Shown: one piece after another, positions 1 to 7,684 of the stretch
Numbering within the stretch: the first letter of the stretch is position 1
How the letters are laid out: the number at the start of each line of letters is the position of its first letter
NCBI GenBank assembly: GCA_013151975.1
Contig: JAADHG010000166.1
Coordinates: 1 to 11,851 of the forward strand
Length of the DNA: 11,851 bases
Direction of reading: 5' to 3'
Source: Chlorobiota bacterium
GTDB lineage: Bacteria > Bacteroidota > Bacteroidia > Flavobacteriales > Flavobacteriaceae
Translations under genes and position numbers: made by a program
The notes under the pieces: generated by a model
Database searches by the model: none
Told to the model about the DNA's origin: nothing
The model's input: the letters and a program-made list of their open reading frames with translations, nothing else

Positions 1-498
1 TACTGGAACCATGTTGTTACTGATAACTCAGTAGAAGGTTATATCAATTTTATTACTAATGATTGGGGAATTGATAAAACAGAATATATAGATACAGCAA
101 TTGAAAATTTAAAATTAGAAAATTCTAATAAGCCTGTTGGGTTTGATGGTTGGCTTTTTGTTGGCACAAAAAATAATGTAGGAGATTATACTAGTGGAAA
201 TAATGTAGGAAAAAAAACAATCCGTATTATTTATAGATTAAATAAAGAAACTAAAACCAATATAATCGATTCCTTACCTGCATTGAAAGATTCAGAACCA
301 AAAATTGGTGATATTGTTAGATTAGTAGGAGTTACCAATTATGTTACCTATAAATATAAAAGTAGAGTCGGAGATAAAAGTAATAATGGAGCTTACATGA
401 ATGAACAAGGTTTTAGAAACAGAACAAAAGCTATTATTGTAGATACATATAAAAATCCAGATAAAACAAACTATAACGTAAAGATTAAATATTACTAA
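1..498 (+). CDS. C-terminal part of a protein of unknown function (5' end outside window)
   Basis: The frame is open from the first base to a TAA at 496-498, giving 165 residues of the C-terminus; the start lies upstream of the window. A TTG at 283 could be read as a start, but the frame continues unbroken before it, so it is internal. Visible pieces are an Asp/Asn-rich stretch with the look of an alpha-helical repeat (about residues 8-40), then GWLFVG (about 49-54), and a later KIGDIVRL segment (about 101-108). The 'GWLFVG ... P..GD' pattern resembles SH3-like beta domains found at the ends of some bacterial multidomain proteins, but this is a weak visual impression. The protein is polar, with no membrane segment in the visible part. 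It converges on the next gene with only 25 nt between stop codons; a short AT-only hairpin (502-507 with 511-516) lies there. Coding is secure; function is unknown. Confidence 0.8.
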   Translation, partial: YWNHVVTDNSVEGYINFITNDWGIDKTEYIDTAIENLKLENSNKPVGFDGWLFVGTKNNVGDYTSGNNVGKKTIRIIYRLNKETKTNIIDSLPALKDSEPKIGDIVRLVGVTNYVTYKYKSRVGDKSNNGAYMNEQGFRNRTKAIIVDTYKNPDKTNYNVKIKYY

Positions 499-523
499 CT
501 CTAAATTGAAAATTTAATCTATT

Positions 524-1783
524 CTATGTCTTCTGCTTTTTCTTTCGAGCAGCAGGAAACAACACGTTATTTAAAATTAAACGATATCCAGGAGAGGTTG
601 GATGTAATTCTAGTTCGGTTTTAGGGTCACCAACGCGATGTGTATAATCTTCAGGATCATGTCCTCCATAAAAGGTGAAAAATCCTTTTCCCATAATACC
701 ATGTATATATTTGGCTTCACCATTGGTTTTATTTTCTCCTAAAATTAAAACCTTCGATTTTATTTGATCTCTAGTAAACGCTGTGGTTTGTCCCATAAAT
801 CCTTTTACCAATGCTGTATGGTTTTGGTTTAACATGGTTGGCACTGGATCCCATTTTGCCGAAAAATCCATCAATGTAAAATAATCAGTCGTCTTAGGAA
901 TACGTCGCTTTTGTGTCATGTCTATAGACGAGAACTCATATACATTTGGATTCCTTTCTAATATGTAGTTTGTAAATGCAAACGTTTTGTTATAATCTAT
1001 TTTACTTTGATAATTGGCATCACTTCCATCACCATCAAACATTGGTTCGCATATATCTACACCTTCAGCAGATAATGCAATATCAAAACTATCCGTCGCA
1101 CTACACATGGCAAACATAAAGCCACCTCCTACTACATAATCTCTAATTTTTAGAGCAACATCTAGTTTTTCTTGAGACACTTTATTGTATCCCAGCTTTG
1201 CAGCTAAAGTTTCCGCATCTTTCTTTTCTTTAATGTACCAAGGAGCACTTCTATAGCTTCTATAAAATTTACCAAACTGTCCTGTAAAATCTTCATGATG
1301 TAAATGCAACCAATCAAATAAAAGCAAAGCATCATTTAATACTTCTTCATCATAAATTGTTTCATAAGGAATTTCAGCATAGGTCAAAACCATTGTAACA
1401 GCATCATCCCATGGTTGCTTTCCATAAGGTGTATAGACCGCAATTTTTGGTGCTTTTTCTAAAATTACAGCTTCCATATTCTGGCTAGGACTACTTATTT
1501 CTTGAAGAATACTTTCAGTTTTAGCATCACTAATAACTTCAAAAGAAACACCTCGTATTTGGCATTCTCTTTGGATTTCTTCAAAATCTGGTAATAAGAA
1601 TGAGCCTCCTCTATAATTAAGTAACCATTTTACTTTTTGTTGTTTTTCTAAAACCCAATAGGTAATTCCGTAAGCCTTTAAATGATTTTTCTGGCTTTCT
1701 GCATCCATAGGAATAAGGATGTACGAGGCAAACATGTTTACAGATATAAACAATAATAATGTTAAGACAATTATCTTCTTCAT
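524..1783 (-). CDS. Secreted protein of unknown function, of the type labelled 'asparagine synthetase B' in flavobacteria
   Basis: A 419-residue protein with an N-terminal signal peptide (Lys-Lys followed by a hydrophobic run to about residue 19, then ASYILIPMD), so it is exported. I recognise it as a conserved flavobacterial family often carrying the name asparagine synthetase B. The sequence does not support that name: there is no Cys at position 2 and no PP-loop SGGLDS ATP-binding motif. The region from about residue 112 (PKIAVYTPYGKQPWDDAV) to about 380 looks like a class I glutamine-amidotransferase-like alpha/beta fold. C227 (in FAMCSATDS) sits where a nucleophile could be, and GGHDPEDY (373-380) has a His followed by acidic residues. 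Assigning a Cys-His-Asp/Glu triad is inference. The C-terminus is basic (RKKKQK). It follows the AI-2E gene with a 99-bp gap that has no clear promoter, so it may be co-transcribed with that gene. Function is unknown. Confidence 0.85.
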   Translation of the reverse strand: MKKIIVLTLLLFISVNMFASYILIPMDAESQKNHLKAYGITYWVLEKQQKVKWLLNYRGGSFLLPDFEEIQRECQIRGVSFEVISDAKTESILQEISSPSQNMEAVILEKAPKIAVYTPYGKQPWDDAVTMVLTYAEIPYETIYDEEVLNDALLLFDWLHLHHEDFTGQFGKFYRSYRSAPWYIKEKKDAETLAAKLGYNKVSQEKLDVALKIRDYVVGGGFMFAMCSATDSFDIALSAEGVDICEPMFDGDGSDANYQSKIDYNKTFAFTNYILERNPNVYEFSSIDMTQKRRIPKTTDYFTLMDFSAKWDPVPTMLNQNHTALVKGFMGQTTAFTRDQIKSKVLILGENKTNGEAKYIHGIMGKGFFTFYGGHDPEDYTHRVGDPKTELELHPTSPGYRLILNNVLFPAARKKKQKT

Positions 1784-1855
1784 AGACGAAATATACTCAA
1801 AAATTATTCTTCCTTGACTAGTTTTAAGGGAATTTTAAGTAAGATAAAATTTATT

Positions 1856-1879
1856 AAGCATATTTTATTAAGTGTGCTT
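1856..1879 (-). terminator. Weak hairpin just after the AI-2E gene
   Basis: The arms AAGCATA (1856-1862) and TGTGCTT (1873-1879) can pair with one G-U pair, starting a few bases after the stop codon of the AI-2E-type gene. The stem is short and AT-rich, and only a broken T run follows it on the minus strand. It may attenuate transcription rather than end it. Nothing else stands out between this gene and the secreted-protein gene. Confidence 0.25.
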
Positions 1880-1882
1880 TTA

Positions 1883-2908
1883 TTATCTGCTTGATCCGGA
1901 AAGTAAATTGGCAATTACTTTAGTACTTTGAAATTGCTCTAAAATAATTTTAATAAATACTGTTATCGGAATAGCCATAATAAGCCCTGGAATTCCCCAG
2001 ATATATCCCCAAAGCATAAGCATTACTAAAACTGTTATTATATTTATTGAGAATGATTTTCCCATAAAAATTGGTTCCAAAATTGCACCAAACAATACTT
2101 GAACTCCTGTAATTGTAAGTATAAAAAAGAATAATATGCTTGTAGGTTCTAACTCAACAAAAGCAAAAATTGATAATAAAATTACAGAAATAAACGAACC
2201 CACCATTTGTACAAAATTAATTGCAAATGCAAAGAGTCCCCAAAAAATTGGAAAACTCACATCAAAAAAGACGCATGCAAGTCCTGTACCTAAACCTGTA
2301 AGTAAGCTAACCAAAACTTTAACTTTAATAAATTTTATAAGATCCTTCTCAATTTTCATAAAGGTCTTTACTGAGGTATGCCTTTGCTTTAAAATTGTAG
2401 CATTTAAAACTTTATGCATGTTAATAGATTCTGCTAACCACAGCACTACAAAAAAGACTGTCATTAAAAGCATAGTTAAAAATTTTCTCAAAAAATCTAT
2501 TGCCGAACTAATATTTCCTTTTTGTATAAACTGTGATATTAATTTATTGTCTTTTTGAAATTCTATACCAAATGTATCTTCAATGTAAAACATTAAATTA
2601 GTTAGCTTGTCTTCTGCCTTTTCAAAAAATACAGAGTCTGATGCTATAATTTGCTTGCTTGATAGCTGAATCAGTTCTACTCCAATTTTTAACCCACCAA
2701 CGATTAACAAAATCACAACAATAACACCAACAAAATTTGGTATTTTTCGTTTACTAAACCAACGCATTAGTGGTAAAAACAACAAAGCTATAAACATTGA
2801 AAATACCAAAGGAACAAATATAAACGATAAGATTTTTAGTAAGTAAAACACGAGCGGAATTACAATAACTAAAAGCAATATATTGGTAGTACGTCTTTGA
2901 TGTAACAT
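1883..2908 (-). CDS. AI-2E family transporter (TqsA/PerM-like membrane protein)
   Basis: A 341-residue polytopic inner-membrane protein of the AI-2E (PF01594) family, whose members are proposed exporters or antiporters; the substrate cannot be told from sequence. Two hydrophobic segments near the N-terminus are followed by a hydrophobic helix, a charged soluble stretch (about residues 90-140), and then five or so further membrane segments. The C-terminal GYIWGIPGLIMAIPI motif is characteristic of the family. I chose the ATG at 2908 (MLHQRRTTN...). The longer reading begins with TTG at 2941, which lies inside a promoter -7 element (2939-2946), so that start cannot be used from this promoter. 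The gene lies 86 bp downstream of dnaB. The AI-2 link in the family name comes from a few studied members and should not be carried over to this protein. Confidence 0.9.
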   Translation of the reverse strand: MLHQRRTTNILLLVIVIPLVFYLLKILSFIFVPLVFSMFIALLFLPLMRWFSKRKIPNFVGVIVVILLIVGGLKIGVELIQLSSKQIIASDSVFFEKAEDKLTNLMFYIEDTFGIEFQKDNKLISQFIQKGNISSAIDFLRKFLTMLLMTVFFVVLWLAESINMHKVLNATILKQRHTSVKTFMKIEKDLIKFIKVKVLVSLLTGLGTGLACVFFDVSFPIFWGLFAFAINFVQMVGSFISVILLSIFAFVELEPTSILFFFILTITGVQVLFGAILEPIFMGKSFSINIITVLVMLMLWGYIWGIPGLIMAIPITVFIKIILEQFQSTKVIANLLSGSSR

Positions 2909-2938
2909 GAAATAATTTTTCTTTATATAACAAGTAAT

Positions 2939-2967
2939 CAAAGGTAGTTTAAAATGTAGTCATTCAA
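2939..2967 (-). promoter_or_regulatory. Bacteroidota-type promoter for the AI-2E gene
   Basis: Read on the minus strand, TTG (2967-2965) is followed after 18 nt by TACCTTTG (2946-2939). This is a full match to the TTG-N17-23-TAnnTTTG consensus for the Bacteroidota primary sigma factor. The ATG at 2908 lies 30 nt beyond the -7 element, leaving room for a short leader. It implies that the AI-2E gene can be transcribed independently of dnaB. Confidence 0.65.
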
Positions 2968-2994
2968 CAGGAAATTAAATTCAAAATTAATTCT

Positions 2995-4539
2995 CTAGAA
3001 TGGCACATCATTCTCATCATCATTAAACGAGCTTCCAAAAGCTTGGTCTGGAGATGGGAAATTATCTGGTTTAAAAGTATCATCGTTTGCAGCGGCATTC
3101 ATTTTAGAATGGAATTCATTTCCAAATGGCGAATCGAAAGTATCTAAATTATCAAACTTACCTAAATGAGGAATAAACTTCAATCTGATACTATCTAAGC
3201 CACCATTTCTATGCTTAGCCACAATAAACTCAGCTTGACCTTCGGTTGGTGAACGTTCGTCATCATCCCATTCATCAATTTTGTAATATTCTGGTCTGTA
3301 AATAAACGATACGATATCTGCATCCTGTTCAATTGCACCAGATTCACGAAGGTCAGATAGTAAAGGTCTTTTACTTCCACCACGTGTTTCTACAGCACGC
3401 GATAATTGAGATAATGCTATTACAGGTACACTTAATTCTTTTGCTAAAGCCTTAAGATTACGAGATATCATAGAAATTTCTTGTTCTCTATTTCCTCCTT
3501 TAGTTCCTCCTCCAACTGTCATAAGCTGTAAATAATCTATAACAATAAGCTTAATGCCATGTTGAGAAGATAAACGTCTTGCTTTTGCACGTAAGTCAAA
3601 AATAGAAAGCGAAGGGGTATCATCTATATAAAGTGGAGCTTTTTCAAGGCTTTTAACTTTTACGTTAAGTTGTTCCCACTCGTGCTTTTCTAGGCGTCCT
3701 GTTCTCAGTTTTTCAGAAGACAATCCTGTTTCAGACGAAATTAATCTGGTAATTAATTGTACCGAAGCCATTTCTAAAGAGAAAAATGCCACAGGGATAT
3801 TATGATTTACAGCAATATTTCTCGCCATAGATAGAGTTAAAGCCGTTTTACCCATACCTGGCCGTGCAGCAACAATAATCAAATCACTTTCTTGCCAACC
3901 AGAAGTAAGCTTATCTAGTTTATCAAATCCTGAAGGAATACCACTTAAGCCTTCTTTATTTGAAATCTCTTCAATTTTTTTCTTGGCTTGTATTACAAGA
4001 TCTTGAGCTGTTTCAGAAGATTTTTTAATATTTCCTTGTGTAACTTCGTATAGCTTAGACTCAGCTTTGTCTAATAAATCGAAAACATCTTTTGTTTCAT
4101 CGTAGGAATCTTCAATAATCTCATTTGAAATTTTAATTAAACTACGCTGAATAAATTTTTGTAAAATAATACGTGCATGAAACTCTATATGTGCTGATGA
4201 AGATACTTTTTGAGTTAAAGATATTAAGTAAAAATCACCTCCAACCATTTCTAACCTACTATCCTTTTTTAACTGGCTAGAAACTGTTAATAAATCGATT
4301 GGTTCACTATTTTCAAACAATTTTAAAATAGCTTCAAAAATATATTGATGTGATTCTTTATAAAAGGCATTTGAGCTTAAAATATCAATAACCTCATCAA
4401 CACCTTTTTTATCAATCATCATTGCACCTAACACAACTTCTTCCAAATCAATGGCTTGTGGAGGGATTTTGCCTTTTTCTAAGCTTATTAAAGTACTTTT
4501 ATCTACTTTATAACCTTGCAATTGGTTAGGTTGTTTCAT
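2995..4539 (-). CDS. dnaB: Replicative DNA helicase DnaB
   Basis: A 514-residue hexameric 5'-3' helicase that unwinds DNA at the replication fork. The N-terminal DnaB domain begins near residue 25 (PPQAIDLEEVVLGAMM) and the RecA-like C-terminal domain near 198 (GIPSGFDKLDKLTSGW). Visible motifs are Walker A ARPGMGKT (225-232), the FSLEM segment (253-257), Walker B LIVIDYLQL (331-339), and SDLRESGAIEQDAD (395-408). The tail from about 470 is low-complexity and polar, and ends in an acidic DDENDVPF. I chose the ATG at 4539 (MKQPNQLQGYKVDKS), which is where flavobacterial DnaB proteins usually begin; the frame extends to a TTG at 4605, but that adds 22 unconserved residues and runs into a repeat cluster. 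A terminator-like hairpin after accA suggests separate transcription. No intein is present. Confidence 0.97.
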   Translation of the reverse strand: MKQPNQLQGYKVDKSTLISLEKGKIPPQAIDLEEVVLGAMMIDKKGVDEVIDILSSNAFYKESHQYIFEAILKLFENSEPIDLLTVSSQLKKDSRLEMVGGDFYLISLTQKVSSSAHIEFHARIILQKFIQRSLIKISNEIIEDSYDETKDVFDLLDKAESKLYEVTQGNIKKSSETAQDLVIQAKKKIEEISNKEGLSGIPSGFDKLDKLTSGWQESDLIIVAARPGMGKTALTLSMARNIAVNHNIPVAFFSLEMASVQLITRLISSETGLSSEKLRTGRLEKHEWEQLNVKVKSLEKAPLYIDDTPSLSIFDLRAKARRLSSQHGIKLIVIDYLQLMTVGGGTKGGNREQEISMISRNLKALAKELSVPVIALSQLSRAVETRGGSKRPLLSDLRESGAIEQDADIVSFIYRPEYYKIDEWDDDERSPTEGQAEFIVAKHRNGGLDSIRLKFIPHLGKFDNLDTFDSPFGNEFHSKMNAAANDDTFKPDNFPSPDQAFGSSFNDDENDVPF

Positions 4540-4557
4540 GATTGCTAATGTAAATAA

Positions 4558-4645
4558 ATTGTTAAGATTTGTTATAAAAAGAGAATGGACATTGTTAACC
4601 ACCAATTAACAATTTAACTGTTAATAAGTCAACAATATTGTTGAC
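4558..4645. repeat. Cluster of ATTGTTRA words in inverted pairs before dnaB
   Basis: Five copies of ATTGTTRA lie in 88 bp. ATTGTTAA occurs at 4558-4565 and 4591-4598, and its complement TTAACAAT at 4606-4613. ATTGTTGA (4637-4644) and its complement (4629-4636) form a perfect 18-bp palindrome, GTCAACAATATTGTTGAC, at 4628-4645. A smaller dyad, TTAAC-T-GTTAA, lies at 4614-4624. The 4591-4598/4606-4613 pair is a perfect inverted repeat with a 7-nt centre. No full Bacteroidota promoter consensus is visible here. The layout fits binding sites for a dimeric regulator or a replication-linked protein acting on dnaB, but this is inference. Confidence 0.6.
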
Positions 4646-4651
4646 AAGGGT

Positions 4652-4687
4652 AAAAAAATCCAAAATTAAAAACTTCGGATTTTTTTT
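4652..4687 (-). terminator. Rho-independent-type terminator after accA
   Basis: On the minus strand, about 20 nt past the accA stop, AAAAAAATCC pairs with GGATTTTTTT (plus-strand arms 4652-4661 and 4677-4686), with a 15-nt AT-rich loop. The 3' arm is a run of T. The A/T symmetry means it could also work in the other direction. It separates accA from the repeat cluster before dnaB. Confidence 0.6.
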
Positions 4688-4707
4688 ATGATATGATTAA
4701 TAAGGTT

Positions 4708-5661
4708 TTAGTCATTATACACTCCCATTTGAGAATATTTATCCATACGTTTTTTAACCAATTCTTTTGGTGATAAGTTTTTGAATTCATTATAAGACTT
4801 AACAATGGCATCACGTACAGTAGCGAATGTTTTTTCTCTGTCCTTATGTGCACCTCCTAAAGGTTCTTTAATAATTTCATCAACTAATTTCATTCGCTTC
4901 ATATCCTTAGCAGTAAGTTTTAAAGCTTCAGCGGCTTGTTCTTTATATTCCCAACTTCTCCATAAAATAGAAGAACAAGATTCTGGAGAAATAACCGAAT
5001 ACCAAGTGTTTTCTAACATTAATACTTTATCTCCAACACCTATTCCAAAAGCACCTCCTGAGGCTCCTTCACCAATAATAACTGTAATAATTGGCACTTT
5101 TAAACGTGTCATTTCTAAAATATTTCTAGCTATGGCTTCTCCTTGTCCACGCTCTTCAGCTTCAATACCTGGATAAGCCCCTGGAGTATCAATAAGAGTA
5201 ACCACTGGAATGCCAAACTTTTCGGCGGATTTCATTAATCGCAACGCTTTTCTATATCCCTCTGGATTAGACATTCCGAAATTACGATACTGTCTTGTTT
5301 TTGTGTTATAGCCTTTTTGTTGGCCAATAAACATATAGCTTTGGTCTCCTATTTTTCCTAAGCCACCAATCATGGCTTTATCATCTTTAAAATTACGGTC
5401 ACCGTGAAGTTCCAAATACGAGTCTCCAAAAATAGCATTAATATAATCTAATGTATAAGGTCGGTTTGGATGGCGTGACATCTGCACACGTTGCCAAGCT
5501 GTAAGGTTTTTATAAATATCTTTTTTTGCCTCAGCTAATTTACTTTCTATTTGCTTACAGGTTTCGGTAACATCAACGTCACTTTCTTTTCCAATGAGTT
5601 GGCATTTTTCAAGTTGTTCCTCCAACTCTTTTATAGGGAGCTCAAACTCTAAATATTCCAT
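4708..5661 (-). CDS. accA: Acetyl-CoA carboxylase carboxyltransferase subunit alpha
   Basis: A 317-residue cytoplasmic subunit of the carboxyltransferase that passes CO2 from biotin to acetyl-CoA to form malonyl-CoA, the first committed step of fatty-acid synthesis; it acts with AccD, which is not in this window. The length is usual for AccA. The first 50 residues are helical and charged (LPIKELEEQLEKC), as in the family. Diagnostic motifs are RHPNRPYTLDY (63-73), the glycine-rich DTPGAYPG (158-165) and GEGASGGA (197-204), and the ISPESCSSILWR segment (224-235). The start is the ATG at 5661, with a -7-like element 28 nt upstream. It lies 56 nt after the EamA-type gene, so it may be read both from the upstream operon and from its own promoter. 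Nothing is missing or broken. Confidence 0.97.
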   Translation of the reverse strand: MEYLEFELPIKELEEQLEKCQLIGKESDVDVTETCKQIESKLAEAKKDIYKNLTAWQRVQMSRHPNRPYTLDYINAIFGDSYLELHGDRNFKDDKAMIGGLGKIGDQSYMFIGQQKGYNTKTRQYRNFGMSNPEGYRKALRLMKSAEKFGIPVVTLIDTPGAYPGIEAEERGQGEAIARNILEMTRLKVPIITVIIGEGASGGAFGIGVGDKVLMLENTWYSVISPESCSSILWRSWEYKEQAAEALKLTAKDMKRMKLVDEIIKEPLGGAHKDREKTFATVRDAIVKSYNEFKNLSPKELVKKRMDKYSQMGVYND

Positions 5662-5689
5662 AGAAATTTTAGATTTATTAGTTAGCCTA

Positions 5690-5697
5690 CAAATATA
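5690..5697 (-). promoter_or_regulatory. accA: -7 element of a possible accA promoter
   Basis: On the minus strand TATATTTG (5697-5690) matches the TAnnTTTG -7 consensus and sits 28 nt before the accA ATG. I do not find a TTG at the expected 17-23 nt upstream, so this is only half of the expected promoter. Confidence 0.4.
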
Positions 5698-5717
5698 AAA
5701 ACTTTAATTGTCTTAGC

Positions 5718-6617
5718 TTATGATGTACTATTTCTTTTTAATCGGATTGAATTTTTAAGTATTCCGTTAAGGAGTACTGTACCAATAATAATAACAGCTC
5801 CTAAATAAAACTCTGAACTCATTTTTTCTTTTGCTGGAAACAAAATAATTGCCATAGCTATTCCGTAAATGGGCTCAATATTGTATGTTAATACTACAGT
5901 ATACGGGCTTAAATGTTTCATTACATGCACTGCTGCTATAAATGTGTAAGCCGTACAAATAGAGCCCAGAATTATTAAATATTTCCAATCATCAAAACTG
6001 AGCTTAAAAAAAGTAGCATCAAATCCGTCGCCAAAAAATGCTATAAATACTGAAATAAAAAAAACACCACTTAAAAACTCATAAAATGAAATTACGGATG
6101 CACTATATCGTTTAACAAACTTACCGTTAATAACAGCAAAAATTGTAGAAAATAATGCAGATATAATTCCTAAAATAATACCATTGATATACTTAATTTC
6201 TGTTTGAGTAATTATCCAAACTCCAAGAATAACAAGTACCCCAAATAGTATTTCGTACCAAATTATTCTTCGTTTAAAAAACAAAGGTTCTATAAGCGAG
6301 GCAAAAAATGCTCCGGTAGAAAACATAGCTAGGGCTATAGATATATTAGATTGCTTAATCGATTCAAAAAAAGTAATCCAATGCAAGGCAATGAAAATTC
6401 CTGCTATTGAAAATTTAATGCAGGTCTTTAACGATAATGCTATATTTATTTTTCTAAACTTTATATAACCAATCATTAAAGCAGCAGCAATTATCATTCT
6501 ATACCAAACCAAAGAAGTTGCGCTAATTGAAATAAGCTCACCTAGAATTGCAGTAAATCCTGCAATAAATACTAGTAAATGAAGATGTAAATAGTTCTTT
6601 AATTTATCGCTTAGCAT
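5718..6617 (-). CDS. EamA/DMT superfamily transporter
   Basis: A 299-residue inner-membrane protein with about ten hydrophobic segments arranged as two EamA repeats (roughly residues 10-137 and 145-286), the normal size and layout of the drug/metabolite transporter superfamily. The TGAFFASLIEPLFFKRR stretch (101-117) closes the third to fourth helix region of repeat 1, and SPYTVVLTYNIEPIYG (237-252) is its counterpart in repeat 2. The substrate cannot be assigned; family members move amino acids, nucleosides and other small metabolites. The ATG at 6617 lies inside the end of the preceding Lpt-type permease gene (14-nt overlap), so translation is probably coupled to it. The C-terminus is basic (IRLKRNSTS) and likely cytoplasmic. 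Confidence 0.9.
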   Translation of the reverse strand: MLSDKLKNYLHLHLLVFIAGFTAILGELISISATSLVWYRMIIAAALMIGYIKFRKINIALSLKTCIKFSIAGIFIALHWITFFESIKQSNISIALAMFSTGAFFASLIEPLFFKRRIIWYEILFGVLVILGVWIITQTEIKYINGIILGIISALFSTIFAVINGKFVKRYSASVISFYEFLSGVFFISVFIAFFGDGFDATFFKLSFDDWKYLIILGSICTAYTFIAAVHVMKHLSPYTVVLTYNIEPIYGIAMAIILFPAKEKMSSEFYLGAVIIIGTVLLNGILKNSIRLKRNSTS

Positions 6618-7680
6618 TATATAATAAATATATCGCTAAAATACCGAAAATGATATTGGGAAACCAAACAGCGACTGCAGGAGAAAAGTTAGATTGTTCG
6701 GCCATAACACCGAATACTTTATCAAAAAATACATAAATCATTGCAAGAAAAATACCAAAAGCCAAATTAACGCCCATACCTCCACGACGCTTAATAGACG
6801 ATACTGCAACCGCAATTATGGTAAGAATAAATACAGAAACAGGCAAGCTCCATTTTTTGTAAAGCACTACTTTATACCTTCCTATATTAGATGACCCTCT
6901 AGATTCTTCTTTCTTTATAAACGACGTAAGTTCTCCATAATTTAGAGTTTCAGCAATATATCTTACTGGGGTTAAATCTTCAAGATCAAATGCAAATAAG
7001 GTATCATGTCTTCTTTTAAAAATTAAACTATCTCCATCTATACCTATAATTCTTTTTGAGTAATTTGTTAATCTATAGGTCGTGTCCTTATCTACATATT
7101 TAATACTAGATGCATCTATTTTATATTCTAATTTATTATCTACAAAATGCTCTAATGTAAAATTTCTTCCAAGATTAGATTTGCTATCAAAACTAGTTAC
7201 ATATATAATATCATTATCATTTATTTGCCTATACAACTGCCTTGTATCTTTATCTTTTTTATGGCCACTAAGGTACTTATATGTAAACTGATTGAATCCT
7301 TTACTTGCATGTGGTGCTAAATACAGACCAAGGACGAGTGCAAAAATTGCAACTAAAGTAGCGCCAATAATATAAGGTCTTAAAAATCTGAAAAATGACA
7401 CACCCGAACTTAAAAATGCAATGACTTCGGTATTATTTGCCAGTTTAGAAGTAAAGAAAATAACCGAAAGAAATAAAAATAGTGGAAATAATAAATTTGC
7501 AAAGTAAATTGTAAAATCTAAAAAGTATTGAGCAACTTCTGGGAAAGGTACATTATTAGCTAGAATTTTGTCAATCTTTTCAGCGAGATGCACTGTTATT
7601 CCAATAGGAATAAACAAGAGTATCATTAAAAAGAATGTAAACAAATATCGCTTTAATATGTACCAATCTAAAATTTTCAT
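6604..7680 (-). CDS. LptF/LptG family lipopolysaccharide-export permease
   Basis: A 358-residue permease of the YjgP/YjgQ (PF03739) family. In other bacteria LptF and LptG form the inner-membrane part of the ABC transporter that, with LptB, pulls lipopolysaccharide out of the membrane and passes it to LptC/LptA. The expected layout is visible: three membrane helices near residues 12-34, 55-77 and 99-122; a periplasmic beta-rich region at about 125-270; then three more helices at about 275-297, 303-324 and 335-355. The stretch NNTEVIAFLSSGVSFFRFLRP region (82-102) matches the cytoplasmic coupling helix that contacts the ATPase. I cannot decide between LptF and LptG from this one copy, so I give no symbol. 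It starts 4 nt after the tgt stop and overlaps the EamA gene by 14 nt, so all three are probably one operon. Confidence 0.92.
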   Translation of the reverse strand: MKILDWYILKRYLFTFFLMILLFIPIGITVHLAEKIDKILANNVPFPEVAQYFLDFTIYFANLLFPLFLFLSVIFFTSKLANNTEVIAFLSSGVSFFRFLRPYIIGATLVAIFALVLGLYLAPHASKGFNQFTYKYLSGHKKDKDTRQLYRQINDNDIIYVTSFDSKSNLGRNFTLEHFVDNKLEYKIDASSIKYVDKDTTYRLTNYSKRIIGIDGDSLIFKRRHDTLFAFDLEDLTPVRYIAETLNYGELTSFIKKEESRGSSNIGRYKVVLYKKWSLPVSVFILTIIAVAVSSIKRRGGMGVNLAFGIFLAMIYVFFDKVFGVMAEQSNFSPAVAVWFPNIIFGILAIYLLYNAKR

Positions 7681-7684
7681 ACTC

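Noticed and set aside
283..498. A separate 71-residue gene starting at TTG (283)
   Set aside because: The same frame is open from base 1, so this is the end of a longer gene.
2136..2558. A 140-codon plus-strand frame inside the AI-2E gene
   Set aside because: It is antisense to a membrane-protein gene with clear family motifs; its translation is low-complexity Lys/Thr-rich with no recognisable feature.
2909..2941. A longer AI-2E protein starting at TTG (2941)
   Set aside because: The TTG lies within the -7 element of a full-consensus promoter, and the ATG at 2908 is a better start.
4540..4605. A longer DnaB start at a TTG codon (4605)
   Set aside because: The extra 22 residues are unlike known DnaB N-termini and overlap the repeat cluster; the ATG at 4539 gives the usual flavobacterial start.
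4805..5176. A 123-codon plus-strand frame inside accA
   Set aside because: Antisense shadow of a strongly conserved gene; Ser/Pro/Ile-rich with no domain.
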